Assembly (NCBI RefSeq): GCF_000214175.1
Contig: NC_015564.1
Coordinates: forward strand, 2,604,001 to 2,668,000
Source of the DNA: Hoyosella subflava DQS3-9A1
GTDB lineage: Bacteria > Actinomycetota > Actinomycetes > Mycobacteriales > Mycobacteriaceae
DNA: 64,000 nucleotides
Direction of reading: 5' to 3'
This document shows positions 25,636 to 34,545 of the stretch, in pieces. A program made the position numbers and the translations under genes. The notes under the pieces were generated by a model. That model did no database searches and was not told the origin of the DNA. It saw nothing but the letters and a program-made list of their open reading frames with translations. Each line of letters starts with the position of its first letter. Positions within the stretch are counted from its first letter, which is position 1.

Positions 25636-26604
25636 ATGGCGAATACGAGTGGACGAATGCTGCGGCTACTGTCCCTGCTGCAAAATCACCGCTTCTGGCC
25701 TGGAGAAGAGCTTTCAGGGCGGTTAGAGGTGAGTTCGCGGACTCTGCGCCGTGACATTGACCGGCTGCGCGAACTCGGCTACCCCGTCGATGCCACCCGG
25801 GGTGTGGCGGGAGGTTACCAATTGCGGTCAGGGTCCGCTCTTCCGCCACTGCTTCTCGACGACGATGAGGCGGTCGCAATCGCAGTCGGACTTCGAAGTG
25901 CGGCCGCCGGAAGCATCGGAGAGACGGGCGACCAGGTGACGATCCGTGCCCTGACGAAAATTGTCCAGGTCATGCCGCCCCGACTGCGCAAACGTGTGGC
26001 TGCGCTGCAGGATTACACGGTTCCGGTCTCAGCCAGACACGTCACCCCTGTGGATGCGGTGGCCCTGACGATCATCGCGCAGTGCTGCCGTGACAGCGAG
26101 CGACTCACTTTCACACACACCAAGACTGGCGGCGAATCGGCTGAGCGTCGCGTCGAACCGCACCGCCTGGTGTCGCTGGGCCAGCGCTGGTACCTGGTGG
26201 CATGGGACTTGGACCGATGTGATTGGCGCAGCTTCCGCGTAGACCGCGTTACTGGGCCCGCACCTACTGGCGTGCGCTTCCGGTCGCGTGAACTCCCCGC
26301 CGCCGACGCCGCGGAGTTTGTTCAGCGCGGGCTTTCCACGCTGTCACAACAGCACCGAATCGAAGTGGAGATTCAGGCACCAGCGGAACAGATCCGGCGT
26401 GTAGCAGGTCATTGGGCAACAATCACGCCTGCGGGAGAAACCAGCTGCGTGATGACGATGACCGTCGACGACCTCGGATGGCCAGCGCTCATCCTCGCGG
26501 CCGCGGGTGCGGAGTTTCGCGTCAGGACCCCCACAGCGCTCATCCACTACCTCCGCGACACCGCCGCTCTCTTCGTACGGGCGACGGACGGCTCCGTCGC
26601 GTAA
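25636..26604 (+). CDS. HTH/WYL domain transcriptional regulator (YafY-like)
   Basis: A 322-residue regulator. Residues ~5-60 form a DeoR-type winged helix (RMLRLLSLLQNHRFWPGEELSGRLEVSSRTLRRDIDRLRELGYPVDA). Residues ~140-205 form the WYL domain with RRVEPHRLVSLGQRWYLVAWDLDRCDWRSFRVDR, and a C-terminal WCX-like extension follows. WYL domains sense nucleotides or other ligands and regulate stress and defence genes. It precedes the PIG-L gene by 99 bases on the same strand and may regulate it or itself. Confidence 0.88.
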   Translation: MANTSGRMLRLLSLLQNHRFWPGEELSGRLEVSSRTLRRDIDRLRELGYPVDATRGVAGGYQLRSGSALPPLLLDDDEAVAIAVGLRSAAAGSIGETGDQVTIRALTKIVQVMPPRLRKRVAALQDYTVPVSARHVTPVDAVALTIIAQCCRDSERLTFTHTKTGGESAERRVEPHRLVSLGQRWYLVAWDLDRCDWRSFRVDRVTGPAPTGVRFRSRELPAADAAEFVQRGLSTLSQQHRIEVEIQAPAEQIRRVAGHWATITPAGETSCVMTMTVDDLGWPALILAAAGAEFRVRTPTALIHYLRDTAALFVRATDGSVA

Positions 26605-26703
26605 AACGTCCGGGATAAGCTGAACCTTCGGAGGCACCAATCGGTCGCCAAGCGCGTCCAGGAAACTGCAGTAGAGACTTCATACGCTGAAAGGCAACTG
26701 GTG

Positions 26704-27429
26704 ATGACCTATCCGGCGATAGCCGAACTCGGAACGATTGCTTCCCTCTGGGCTCATCCCGACGACGAGACATATGTGTGTGGCGGCATCATGGCTGCAG
26801 CTGCGGCAAACGGACAGCGAGTTACCTGCGTATCCGCGACGTGCGGCGAACTGGGCACGGAGGATCCGGTGGGGTGGCCACCAGACCGACTTGGACGTGT
26901 TCGCCGATGGGAAGCGTCCGCAGCAATGGCCGTGCTCGGCGTTAAGGATCATCGCTGGCTTGACTATCCCGACGGTGGACTTGCTGGAATCGACCCCGAA
27001 GAGCCTGTCGCACGAATCGCGGAAATACTCGACGAAGTCCGGCCCGACACGATCCTGACGTTCGGCCCCGACGGCGGCACCTTCCATCCTGATCATCAAA
27101 CCGTCTCTCAATGGGTTGGCGAGGCGTGGAACAGATCCGGGCGGCCGGGCCGCCTCCTCCACGCGTGCCTCACCGACACTCACCTTGCAGAGTGGGGCGA
27201 TGCGTACGAGCGGTGGGGCGTATTCATGACGGCAGATCGCCCAGTGGGAGTGCCCGTTGAGAAACTTGCTGTTCATCTCACCCTGGATGGGGAGCGTCTC
27301 GATCAGAAGATCACCGCGCTCGCGGCGATGCACACACAGACAGCCCCCGCCATGGCAGTGCTCGGCACGGATGCCTACCGCGCCAGCAATGCCCAAGAAA
27401 CATTCATCGACGCCACCGAACCCCGCTAA
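26704..27429 (+). CDS. PIG-L/LmbE family deacetylase (MshB/Mca-like)
   Basis: A 241-residue zinc-dependent deacetylase. The family signature AHPDDE (residues ~18-23) supplies the catalytic Asp and zinc ligands, with a third zinc His in GTFHPDHQTV. Relatives include MshB, which deacetylates a mycothiol precursor, Mca, and enzymes acting on sugar N-acetyl groups. This copy is shorter than MshB/Mca, so another N-acyl substrate is likely. ATG 26704 (or GTG 26701) follows AAAGG. It converges on the CapA gene with an 8-base gap. Confidence 0.85.
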   Translation: MTYPAIAELGTIASLWAHPDDETYVCGGIMAAAAANGQRVTCVSATCGELGTEDPVGWPPDRLGRVRRWEASAAMAVLGVKDHRWLDYPDGGLAGIDPEEPVARIAEILDEVRPDTILTFGPDGGTFHPDHQTVSQWVGEAWNRSGRPGRLLHACLTDTHLAEWGDAYERWGVFMTADRPVGVPVEKLAVHLTLDGERLDQKITALAAMHTQTAPAMAVLGTDAYRASNAQETFIDATEPR

Positions 27430-27437
27430 CCACTGAT

Positions 27438-28394
27438 TCACCAGCGCACAGTCAGCATGCCGTCGGCCCCATCTGCCTGCCGCACCTCTGTACCTAGTTC
27501 GGCACAGGCGGCGGAAAGTCGCGCTGCGATCCACTTGCGGTCGCGTCCACTTGCAATGTCGGTGTAGGCGAACGACAGATGGATCGGCAGGACCTCGAGA
27601 CGTGGTCTGCCAATCTCCGCGAACCCGATGATGCCAAGATCGTTCCGCACATCGCGGTAGCGCATGTAATCGTCGATGACGTCCCCGAGATCGTAGAAGA
27701 CATGGGGTGCGCAGCCGTGGAAAACATGTGCCGAATGACCGGCAATCAGGGTGGCTCCGGATTGCACCAGCGTACGCGCACACCGCTTGAATTCCGGCAG
27801 CGGTTCGGTGGTCATGTTCGGTCCCCAGTGCGGGGTGACCAGGACCGCGTCCGCCACGCGCGCGAGGTCGTGGACGCTGCTGGTGAGCCACCCTGGAGTT
27901 CCGTTGCGCACATCCGCGTACGCGGTGCCAGCGCGGACGTTCGTTGCAGCGAAATCCGATGGGTGATCAGCGAAACCCACAACCGCAAGGCGGAATCCGT
28001 GCTTCACAAGCACAGCCCCACGCCGTGCTTCGGCAACGGAGCCACCTGCCCCGACAGCGCCGATTCCCGCCTCGCGGAGGTAACGCAGCGTGTCGTGGAA
28101 TGCGCTGTACCCGTAGTCAAGGGCATGGTTGTTTGCGAGATTTACGCAGTCGACGTTCAGCCAGTTCAGCACCTCGACCGCAGAAGGTGGTGCACGGAAG
28201 TGGAAGGGCTTGAACGCCGGATCCCACTTTTCACCCCGATCAGATATGCAGCATTCGAGGTTTGCGATGACGCAGTCAGCGTCGGCCACCACTTCCCGGA
28301 GCGCAGGCGAGAAGAGCGTGTACGGACCGTCTTGCCGCAGACGGTCCGCAACGCCGCGGCCCAGCATTGTGTCGCCGAGAAGTGCGACCCTCAC
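27438..28394 (-). CDS. CapA family metallophosphoesterase-like protein
   Basis: A 318-residue protein of the CapA/poly-gamma-glutamate synthesis family, a calcineurin-like fold. Visible blocks are LLGDTMLGRG, CVIANLECCIS, NLANNHALDYG and AGHSAHVFHG, which match metal-binding motifs of that fold. No signal peptide is seen, since the domain starts at residue 2. The start is GTG 28394 beside a GGAAGG; spacing to it is short, so the exact start is uncertain. Biological role unknown. The adjacent acyl-CoA dehydrogenase ends 15 bases upstream on the same strand, so co-transcription is possible. Confidence 0.8.
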   Translation of the reverse strand: MRVALLGDTMLGRGVADRLRQDGPYTLFSPALREVVADADCVIANLECCISDRGEKWDPAFKPFHFRAPPSAVEVLNWLNVDCVNLANNHALDYGYSAFHDTLRYLREAGIGAVGAGGSVAEARRGAVLVKHGFRLAVVGFADHPSDFAATNVRAGTAYADVRNGTPGWLTSSVHDLARVADAVLVTPHWGPNMTTEPLPEFKRCARTLVQSGATLIAGHSAHVFHGCAPHVFYDLGDVIDDYMRYRDVRNDLGIIGFAEIGRPRLEVLPIHLSFAYTDIASGRDRKWIAARLSAACAELGTEVRQADGADGMLTVRW

Positions 28395-28409
28395 CCTTCC
28401 AGTGTGCCG

Positions 28410-30353
28410 TTACTCCTTGGTTGACGGCAGGTAGGGCCGCCGCAGGTTTTCCTCAGTACTCGCCTCCGCTTTCCAGTCAGAGATCCAGGGCCCGGTACCT
28501 TCGCTCGCGTCGAGGACCCCTGCTTCGAGCCAGGTGTACCGGCCGTCGAGCACCCCATTCGCGATGTCGTGGTCGGTGTCGTCGGTGTTGTCCCAGAGGG
28601 CGTCGAACAAGCGGTTTACCCGCAGACGCGCCTGCTGGCAGTACGCGTCGGCAAGCTCGTGCGCCGCGGCCCCGCGTTCCGGATCGTCAGCCCTCTCCTG
28701 CTCGGCCCGGACGCACGAGGCAGCCATTGCGAATAGTTCCGCACCGATGTCGACGATCCGGCCAAGGAAGCCTTGCCGGTATTCGAGTTTCGCTTGCCAG
28801 CGTGCCATGCCGTACACCATGGCGCGCGCGAGCTTGCGTGACCGCCGCTCCACGAAGCGCATGTGCTGAGCAAGGTCACCGAACTCGGCATACGACGTCG
28901 GAACTTGCCCTTTGCCAGCGACGAGGTGCGGCATCCACCGAGCGTAAAAACCACCGGCGCTCATCGCTGACTTCGCCTTAGTTTTTATGTCGGCCTTCGG
29001 ATTGACAAGCTCTCCGGCGGCTGTCAGGTGAGCGTCGGACGCTTCACGAGCAACGATAAGCCGCATGATCTCGCTCGAGCCCTCGAAGATCCGGTTGATT
29101 CGCAGATCGCGGAAAAGCTGTTCAGCAGCCACTGCCCGCTCACCGCGCGCTTTCAGTGACGCCGCTGTTTCGTAACCGCGCCCACCGCGAATCTGAATGA
29201 GCTCATCGGCGACCACGCAGGCCATCTCGCTGGACCACAGTTTGGCGAGCGCGGCTTCGATACGGATGTCGTTGCGGCCTTCGTCTGCCATCTGGGAGGT
29301 AAGTTCGACCACTGACTCGAGCGCGAACCCGGTGGCGGCGATGAAGGAGATCTTCGAGGCGACCGCGCCATGCTTGCCGACGGGCCTGCCCCACTGGACG
29401 CGCTCCGCAGACCACTCCCGAGCGATCTTCAGTGACCATTTTGCAGCTCCCGTGCACATCGCCGGGATTGCAAGACGACCCGCATTGAGGGTGGTCAAAG
29501 CGATCTTCAGGCCATCGCCCTCTCGCCCGATCAGGTTTTCCTTCGGCACGCGAACTTTGTTCAGGCGGGTCACCCCATTCTCCAGGCCCCGCAAGCCCAT
29601 GAACTCGTTGCGGCGTTCCACTGTGATACCAGGAGAATCGGCTTCGACGACGAACGCCGAGATACCGCCACGCCGACCGTCACCCTTTGGCACGCGGGCC
29701 ATCACCACCAAAAGTTCCGCGACGACCCCGTTTGTAGTCCAGAGCTTCACGCCATTCAGTTCGTAGGCTTCGCCGTCCTCGATAGGGGTAGCGCTCGACG
29801 CCATCCGTGCCGGGTCGGACCCCACATCTGGCTCTGTCAGCAAGAAAGCGCTGATAGCGCCTTTCGCGCACCGCGGGAGGAACCGTGCCTTCTGCTCGGG
29901 AGTGCCTGCAAGTTTTAGCGGCTCTGGAACGCCGATTGACTGGTGCGCTGAAAGCAGCGCACCAAGGCTCGGATGCACAGACCCGACGAGCATCAGCGCG
30001 CGGTTGTACGCGATCTGCGAGAGCCCCTTCCCGCCGTACTGCGTCGAGATCTTCAGACCAAAGCACCCTAGCTTCGCAAGTTCGGCGACATACTCGTCCG
30101 GAACACGGTTGTCGCGCTCGATGACTGAGCTGTCCATTTGCGCGCACACACGCTCGAGCTCAGTGAGGAATTCCTCCGTGCGCACGGCGACCTCATGTGG
30201 CTGCCGCGGGAACGGGTGGATCAGCTCAAGTGGGAACCGGCCAAGGAAGATTTCCTTCGCGAACGACGGTTTTGCCCACCCTGATTCGCGCGCCTCTTCA
30301 GCGAGTTCGCGTGAATCCGCCTCAGTCGCATGAACTTTCTCGTCAACGGTCAT
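28410..30353 (-). CDS. Acyl-CoA dehydrogenase, VLCAD/ACAD9-like (long form)
   Basis: A 647-residue flavoprotein. Residues ~55-430 form the acyl-CoA dehydrogenase core: TEPDVGSDPARM, the LWTTNG strand, the RGGRGYETAA block, and RIFEGSSEIMRLIVAREA with the catalytic Glu. The ~200-residue C-terminal extension is like that of mitochondrial VLCAD/ACAD9, which favours long acyl chains and membrane association. It would carry out the first FAD-dependent step of beta-oxidation. ATG 30353 has a TGGAGGA site. A 12-bp palindrome and a CRP-like site lie upstream. Confidence 0.9.
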   Translation of the reverse strand: MTVDEKVHATEADSRELAEEARESGWAKPSFAKEIFLGRFPLELIHPFPRQPHEVAVRTEEFLTELERVCAQMDSSVIERDNRVPDEYVAELAKLGCFGLKISTQYGGKGLSQIAYNRALMLVGSVHPSLGALLSAHQSIGVPEPLKLAGTPEQKARFLPRCAKGAISAFLLTEPDVGSDPARMASSATPIEDGEAYELNGVKLWTTNGVVAELLVVMARVPKGDGRRGGISAFVVEADSPGITVERRNEFMGLRGLENGVTRLNKVRVPKENLIGREGDGLKIALTTLNAGRLAIPAMCTGAAKWSLKIAREWSAERVQWGRPVGKHGAVASKISFIAATGFALESVVELTSQMADEGRNDIRIEAALAKLWSSEMACVVADELIQIRGGRGYETAASLKARGERAVAAEQLFRDLRINRIFEGSSEIMRLIVAREASDAHLTAAGELVNPKADIKTKAKSAMSAGGFYARWMPHLVAGKGQVPTSYAEFGDLAQHMRFVERRSRKLARAMVYGMARWQAKLEYRQGFLGRIVDIGAELFAMAASCVRAEQERADDPERGAAAHELADAYCQQARLRVNRLFDALWDNTDDTDHDIANGVLDGRYTWLEAGVLDASEGTGPWISDWKAEASTEENLRRPYLPSTKE

Positions 30354-30380
30354 GGGATGTCCTCCAGAAGGGACGGTTGT

Positions 30381-30392
30381 TACTCGCGAGTA
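30381..30392. promoter_or_regulatory. 12-bp palindrome, candidate operator
   Basis: TACTCGCGAGTA is a perfect 12-bp palindrome 28-39 bases upstream of the acyl-CoA dehydrogenase ATG. Its place next to the promoter region suggests binding by a dimeric, perhaps TetR-type, fatty acid regulator. No regulator gene lies beside it, so the partner is unknown. Confidence 0.4.
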
Positions 30393-30398
30393 TCTTTA

Positions 30399-30414
30399 TG
30401 TGATCCAGATTACA
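30399..30414. promoter_or_regulatory. CRP/GlxR-like site
   Basis: TGTGA-N6-TTACA matches the CRP family consensus TGTGA-N6-TCACA with one mismatch, 46-61 bases before the acyl-CoA dehydrogenase start. cAMP-dependent control of fatty acid genes is known in mycobacteria; here it is inferred only from the motif. Confidence 0.4.
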
Positions 30415-30537
30415 CTTATTTGCACGCGCGTCTGTGGACTTAAAACAGAAATTGCGGGCATCCCATGACACAGGCCTAGGCTTGATGACTAGGCGGCAGA
30501 GACAGGGCCCCGCACGGGCTCGGGCCAGGAGATCACC

Positions 30538-31260
30538 ATGACAGCGGACGTCATCCGGATTGATCCGCGGTACTGCGGACCATCCGATTCTGGCAATGGC
30601 GGTTACGTCAGCGGATTGCTCGCGGCGTATGTGGAGGGGCCCGCGCGGGTTCGCTTGAAAATGCCGCCACCGCTGAACAAGCCGCTCACCGTGGACGTTA
30701 CCGCTGAGGGCGCACGCCTGCGCGACGACGATCAGGTCGTCGCCACTGCCACCTCCGCGAACGTGCAGGTCGTCCCACCCAGCGCGCCATCGATGCCTAA
30801 GGCGATCGCCGCGACACAGGGGTTCCGTGGGAATACCGACCACCGTTTTCCCCGGTGTTTTGTGTGTGGTCCGGAACGCGCGCCTGGCGACGGGCTGCGG
30901 ATTTTTCCTGGCCCGGTCGAAGGCCAGGATCTAGTTGCGGCTCCGTGGGTGCCGGAACCTGATGTGGGCGAACACGGTCTCGTTAAGGACGCTTTCATTT
31001 GGGCGGCCCTTGACTGTCCTGGCGGTTTCGCTGTGTGGCCCGACGATCCCGAAGTTGCCGTCGTACTCGGCGAGCTCGCGGTGCGGATCGACAAGCCCGT
31101 ACACATCAGCGCGTCGCTGCGTGTCATTGGCTGGCCGCTCGGCATTGAGGGTCGCAAGCGCACCTCGGGGACTGCGATATTTGACTACAACGGCGACGTA
31201 CTCGCCGTTGCTGAGGCAACATGGATTGCCGTTCCAGCTGCGAATTTCACGACGGGGTAA
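30538..31260 (+). CDS. Thioesterase-like (hotdog-fold) protein
   Basis: A 240-residue protein that looks like two hotdog repeats: ~1-110 (GNGGYVSGLLAAYVEGPARVRLKMPPPLNKPLTV) and ~115-235 (WAALDCPGGFAVW, then LRVIGWPLGIEGRKRTSGTAIFDYNGDVLAVAEATWIAV). Between them is the conserved CFVCGPERAPGDGLRIFPGP segment, a recurrent motif of this actinobacterial group. Such proteins often act as acyl-CoA thioesterases. ATG 30538 has a GGAG site. Divergent from the acyl-CoA dehydrogenase, so both may share regulation and lipid substrates; direct activity is not shown. Confidence 0.75.
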   Translation: MTADVIRIDPRYCGPSDSGNGGYVSGLLAAYVEGPARVRLKMPPPLNKPLTVDVTAEGARLRDDDQVVATATSANVQVVPPSAPSMPKAIAATQGFRGNTDHRFPRCFVCGPERAPGDGLRIFPGPVEGQDLVAAPWVPEPDVGEHGLVKDAFIWAALDCPGGFAVWPDDPEVAVVLGELAVRIDKPVHISASLRVIGWPLGIEGRKRTSGTAIFDYNGDVLAVAEATWIAVPAANFTTG

Positions 31261-31265
31261 CTCGA

Positions 31266-32111
31266 CTATGTTGTCGCGTTCGGACGGTCTGCCTGCTGCA
31301 GATAGTAGGCCTCGCAATTGGGAAAGATTGTTCGCAGCTGGCCGTCATGACGCTCCATAATCGGCTGGATCGCCGGGAGTGGCTCTCCGGCACGCGCGTC
31401 GTCCCGCAGCGCCGACACCTCCTGCGTCGACTGAATATCAAGCAACCGTGTCAGCTGACACCATGTCGGCGGCATGAGCACACTGTTGCCGAGGCGCCAC
31501 TCTGCTATAGCAGCTGAGGGGGCCATCCAGGTGCACTCATCGGCCTCTGATGTCTCCCCATCGGCGTCTTGGCCTTCCGGTAGGACAGCGAGAAAGAAGC
31601 GTGTGTCGTAGCGGCGCGGGCTAGGTTCCGGCGTGATCCAGTTGTCAACCGGAAGCAACAGGTCGGCCCGAAGGGCGAGCCCATACTTGCGCAGGATCTC
31701 CGCGATGCTCATCGTCCCGGCTACCAGTTCGCCGCGATGCTGCGCTGCCCCGTCAGCTACCTCACTGGCCGACAGTTCTGTGCCGTCGCTGCGGCACGCC
31801 AATAACGCGCCGCATTCTTCGAAGGTCTCACGAACAGCCGCGCAGACAAGCGCTTTCGCGGTGGGTACTGGCACGTCAAGGCATCTGGCGAAGTCGTCCG
31901 GCCTCCATGACCCTGTATCTCCGCCGAACCACGGCACGCTCGTGTCGAAATCACTCTCTTCGACGCTCCCGCCCGGAAACACCGTCATCCCCGCCGCGAA
32001 TGCCATGGACTTCGTCCTGCGCTGCAGGAACACCTCGAGAAGCCCATCCGTTCGACGATCGCCATCACGAACGAGGATCACTGTCGCTGCGTCGCGTACC
32101 GCGGTACCCAC
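31266..32111 (-). CDS. NUDIX hydrolase (NUDT19/CoA-diphosphatase-like)
   Basis: A 281-residue NUDIX protein. The Nudix box is split: FPGGSVEESD is followed by an insertion of ~45 residues before AAVRETFEECGALL, which carries the catalytic REx2EExG pattern. This layout matches the NUDT19/RP2p group, whose animal members hydrolyse CoA and acyl-CoA in peroxisomes. Its neighbours, a thioesterase-like gene and an acyl-CoA synthetase, fit a role in CoA turnover, but that is inference. Start GTG 32111; GAAGGGG lies nine bases upstream. It converges on the thioesterase-like gene with a 5-base gap. Confidence 0.8.
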   Translation of the reverse strand: MGTAVRDAATVILVRDGDRRTDGLLEVFLQRRTKSMAFAAGMTVFPGGSVEESDFDTSVPWFGGDTGSWRPDDFARCLDVPVPTAKALVCAAVRETFEECGALLACRSDGTELSASEVADGAAQHRGELVAGTMSIAEILRKYGLALRADLLLPVDNWITPEPSPRRYDTRFFLAVLPEGQDADGETSEADECTWMAPSAAIAEWRLGNSVLMPPTWCQLTRLLDIQSTQEVSALRDDARAGEPLPAIQPIMERHDGQLRTIFPNCEAYYLQQADRPNATT

Positions 32112-32166
32112 TGAACATTCGCCCCTTCACCCGCGCCGCCTTTGACAGCCACGATACCGGGTGCAG

Positions 32167-33807
32167 TTACGTGTCGACTTCCATCTCTACGAGCACGCGG
32201 CGAAGTAGTTTGCCTGTTGCATTGCGGGGAAGCTCGTCGAGGAAAACCACATCCCGCGGCACCTTGTAACGCGCGAGGTTGCTCTTGACGTACTGCTTGA
32301 TCTCCTCTGGGTCCTTCGCCGAGTTCGCCTCTGGCACCACGAAGGCCCGCAGGCGCTTGCCGAACTCCACATCATCGACACCCACTACCGCAGCGTCAGA
32401 GATATCGTCACGTTCTACCAGCAGGTTCTCGACTTCCTGCGGGAACACATTCTCACCACCGGAAACGACCATATCGTCGTCACGCCCATCGACGAAGAGC
32501 AGTCCGTCCTCGTCGAAGTGACCCATGTCGCCGCTCGACATGAACCCATCAATGATCTGCTTGTGCCGACCGTCCGTGTATCCCTCGAACGGCGCTCCGC
32601 TGCGAATGAAGATCCGCCCGCGCTTGTTACTGCCGGTGATGCGCTGATCATTCTCATCGAACAGAACTACTTCACAGGTGATCGGTGATCGCCCGACAGT
32701 GCCGGGCGCGCGGCGCAGTTCACTGGGATTCGCGACAGTGGCGATCGCGCACTCGGTCGAACCGTAGAGGTTGTAGAGGACATCCCCGAATGTGTCCTGC
32801 GCCCGCGTTGCTAGTTCAGGAGTGAGCGCGGAGCCTGCTAGCACGATTGCTTTCAGCGAGGACGTGTCGTACTTCGCCCGTGTTTTCGCGTCAAGTTCGA
32901 CCATACGGTGGAGCATCGTCGGCACTGCGACGAGCATTTCCGCTTTGTGATCCGCGATCGCTTTGAGTGCGGCTTCCGCTTTGAAGCGGCGCATCGTGAC
33001 GACCTTGTTGCCGAGCGCCGCACTGATCAGCCAGGTCGCGAGACCGGTGCTGTGGAAAATCGGGGAGACAATGACGACGCTGCCTTGTCTGGGGAAGGGG
33101 ATGCGATCGACCACTTGAGCAGTTGCCAGGGGCGTCACCTTGTCACGGGGTGCCCCCTTAGGTAGTCCCGTCGTGCCGCTTGTCAGAATTACGAAGCCCG
33201 CTGGCTTCTTCGGTGCTGGCAGTGGGTCAGTAGAGCGACTAGCGATAAGTGCGTCGATCGACGCGGCATCCTCTGGCACGTCATCGTCTTCGTCAACCCA
33301 GGTGAGGATGCGAGGCAGTTCGGGAGGCAGGGCGTCGAGCAAGCCAAGGAATTCGCTGTCGTGCAGGATCGCCTTCACCTGCTCGCGTTTGCACACCTCA
33401 GCGAACTGCGGCTTGGCGAAGCCCGTATTCATGAGCACAAGCCGGATACCTGCTTTGCCAGCCGCGCACATCGACAGGAGCAGACCTCGATGGTCACGCG
33501 CGAGGATGCCCACCGCCGATCCTTCGCTGAGACCAAGCTCCTTCATCGCCCGCGCAAGCGCTGTCGACTGCTTGTCGAGCTCGCCATACGTGAGCTCGCC
33601 ACGCTCATCCGCGACCGCGGGCAGATTGGCATATTTGCGACCACCCTGGATCGCCATGGTGGCTTGAGGACCATAAACCTTCGAGTTCTTTGCGGCCTCG
33701 AGGCTCACACCGAGTTTCGAAAGATCAACGATTCCCCGCTGCTGGAGCACCACGGCCGCCTTCGCGACCTCCCCGATATGACGCAGCTTCGTCGACAATG
33801 ACGCCAT
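32167..33807 (-). CDS. Acyl-CoA synthetase (FadD family)
   Basis: A 546-residue AMP-forming acyl-CoA ligase (ANL superfamily). Visible motifs are the P-loop TSGTTGLPKGA, A5 NLYGSTE, the SGDMGHFDEDGLLFVDGRDDDMVVSGGENVFPQEVE region and the C-terminal catalytic Lys in PRNATGKLLRR. It activates a fatty or other carboxylic acid to acyl-AMP and then acyl-CoA. It resembles FadD12/FadD2-type mycobacterial enzymes, though the substrate cannot be predicted. ATG 33807 has a GAAGGGGG site. Lies ~55 bases upstream of the NUDIX gene on the same strand, so co-transcription is plausible. Confidence 0.9.
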   Translation of the reverse strand: MASLSTKLRHIGEVAKAAVVLQQRGIVDLSKLGVSLEAAKNSKVYGPQATMAIQGGRKYANLPAVADERGELTYGELDKQSTALARAMKELGLSEGSAVGILARDHRGLLLSMCAAGKAGIRLVLMNTGFAKPQFAEVCKREQVKAILHDSEFLGLLDALPPELPRILTWVDEDDDVPEDAASIDALIASRSTDPLPAPKKPAGFVILTSGTTGLPKGAPRDKVTPLATAQVVDRIPFPRQGSVVIVSPIFHSTGLATWLISAALGNKVVTMRRFKAEAALKAIADHKAEMLVAVPTMLHRMVELDAKTRAKYDTSSLKAIVLAGSALTPELATRAQDTFGDVLYNLYGSTECAIATVANPSELRRAPGTVGRSPITCEVVLFDENDQRITGSNKRGRIFIRSGAPFEGYTDGRHKQIIDGFMSSGDMGHFDEDGLLFVDGRDDDMVVSGGENVFPQEVENLLVERDDISDAAVVGVDDVEFGKRLRAFVVPEANSAKDPEEIKQYVKSNLARYKVPRDVVFLDELPRNATGKLLRRVLVEMEVDT

Positions 33808-33926
33808 GTAGCCCCCTTCTAAGACGCAGCGCAGCCCATTATGTGCGCAATGTCACAGCCTTTTCATGGAGGCTACCAGAGGCGGTCCGCAATGTCCGAT
33901 CCCTCCGCCACACAGCCCTTTTGGAG

Positions 33927-34415
33927 TCAGGCGAGGGCTAGGGCGAGGCACAGTGCTGCTGCGGCCGCACATGCCGTGGCAGTCCGCACCAGGTTGAAGC
34001 GAACCCACCGCGGCTCGAAATGTGCTCTCGCAGACCGCAGGTGTGCAGCGTTATCTTCCGGGTCCGCCGCTTCGAGTTCCACGTTCAGCGGAATGTTCAC
34101 CCGCCCGGTGATGACCATCGTGGTGGCGTACATCAGCAAAGCCACCCCAGCAGCCACGGCTGGTCCGACTGCCCCGGAGATCGCAACCAAAGCGACAGCC
34201 ACAACAATGAAGAATGCGGAACCGATATACACGCTGAGGAACCAGGGATTGACGATCGCACTATTGATCCGTTGCATCGCATCGATGAAGACACGGTCCG
34301 GCATCGACCGCAGCGCGAGCATTACTGAACAAGCGTAGGCGAAGAAAAGCCCCGCGCTCAGTCCGGTCAGGAAGGTTGCGAACGCGAGGACAATAAGCGC
34401 GGCGGTATCGAGCAT
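33927..34415 (-). CDS. DUF1772 (anthrone oxygenase-like) membrane protein
   Basis: A 162-residue protein with four hydrophobic helices (~5-25, 50-70, 78-100, 140-160). The motifs VNPWFLSVYIGSAFF, the RVNIPLNVELE loop and the RWVRFNLVRTATA helix match the DUF1772 family, which includes fungal anthrone oxygenase-like proteins. Bacterial members are uncharacterised. ATG 34415 has AAGGAGG ten bases upstream; the frame extends to 34484 without homology. It lies divergent from the esterase gene. Confidence 0.8.
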   Translation of the reverse strand: MLDTAALIVLAFATFLTGLSAGLFFAYACSVMLALRSMPDRVFIDAMQRINSAIVNPWFLSVYIGSAFFIVVAVALVAISGAVGPAVAAGVALLMYATTMVITGRVNIPLNVELEAADPEDNAAHLRSARAHFEPRWVRFNLVRTATACAAAAALCLALALA

Positions 34416-34545
34416 CAGTGATCGGCCTCCTTCCAACCCAGTCTCGCAGGTGATCATCTGGGACGCCAGCGCGGCTGACCGCACTCAGACGATCGCCACG
34501 GCTAGTGGGAGATGCCGGAAAGCAATTCTCTGATAGAAAGACCTG

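Noticed and set aside
26680-27891. 403-residue minus-strand frame across the PIG-L and CapA genes
   Set aside because: It spans two recognised genes, and its product shows no family motif; an effect of high G+C.
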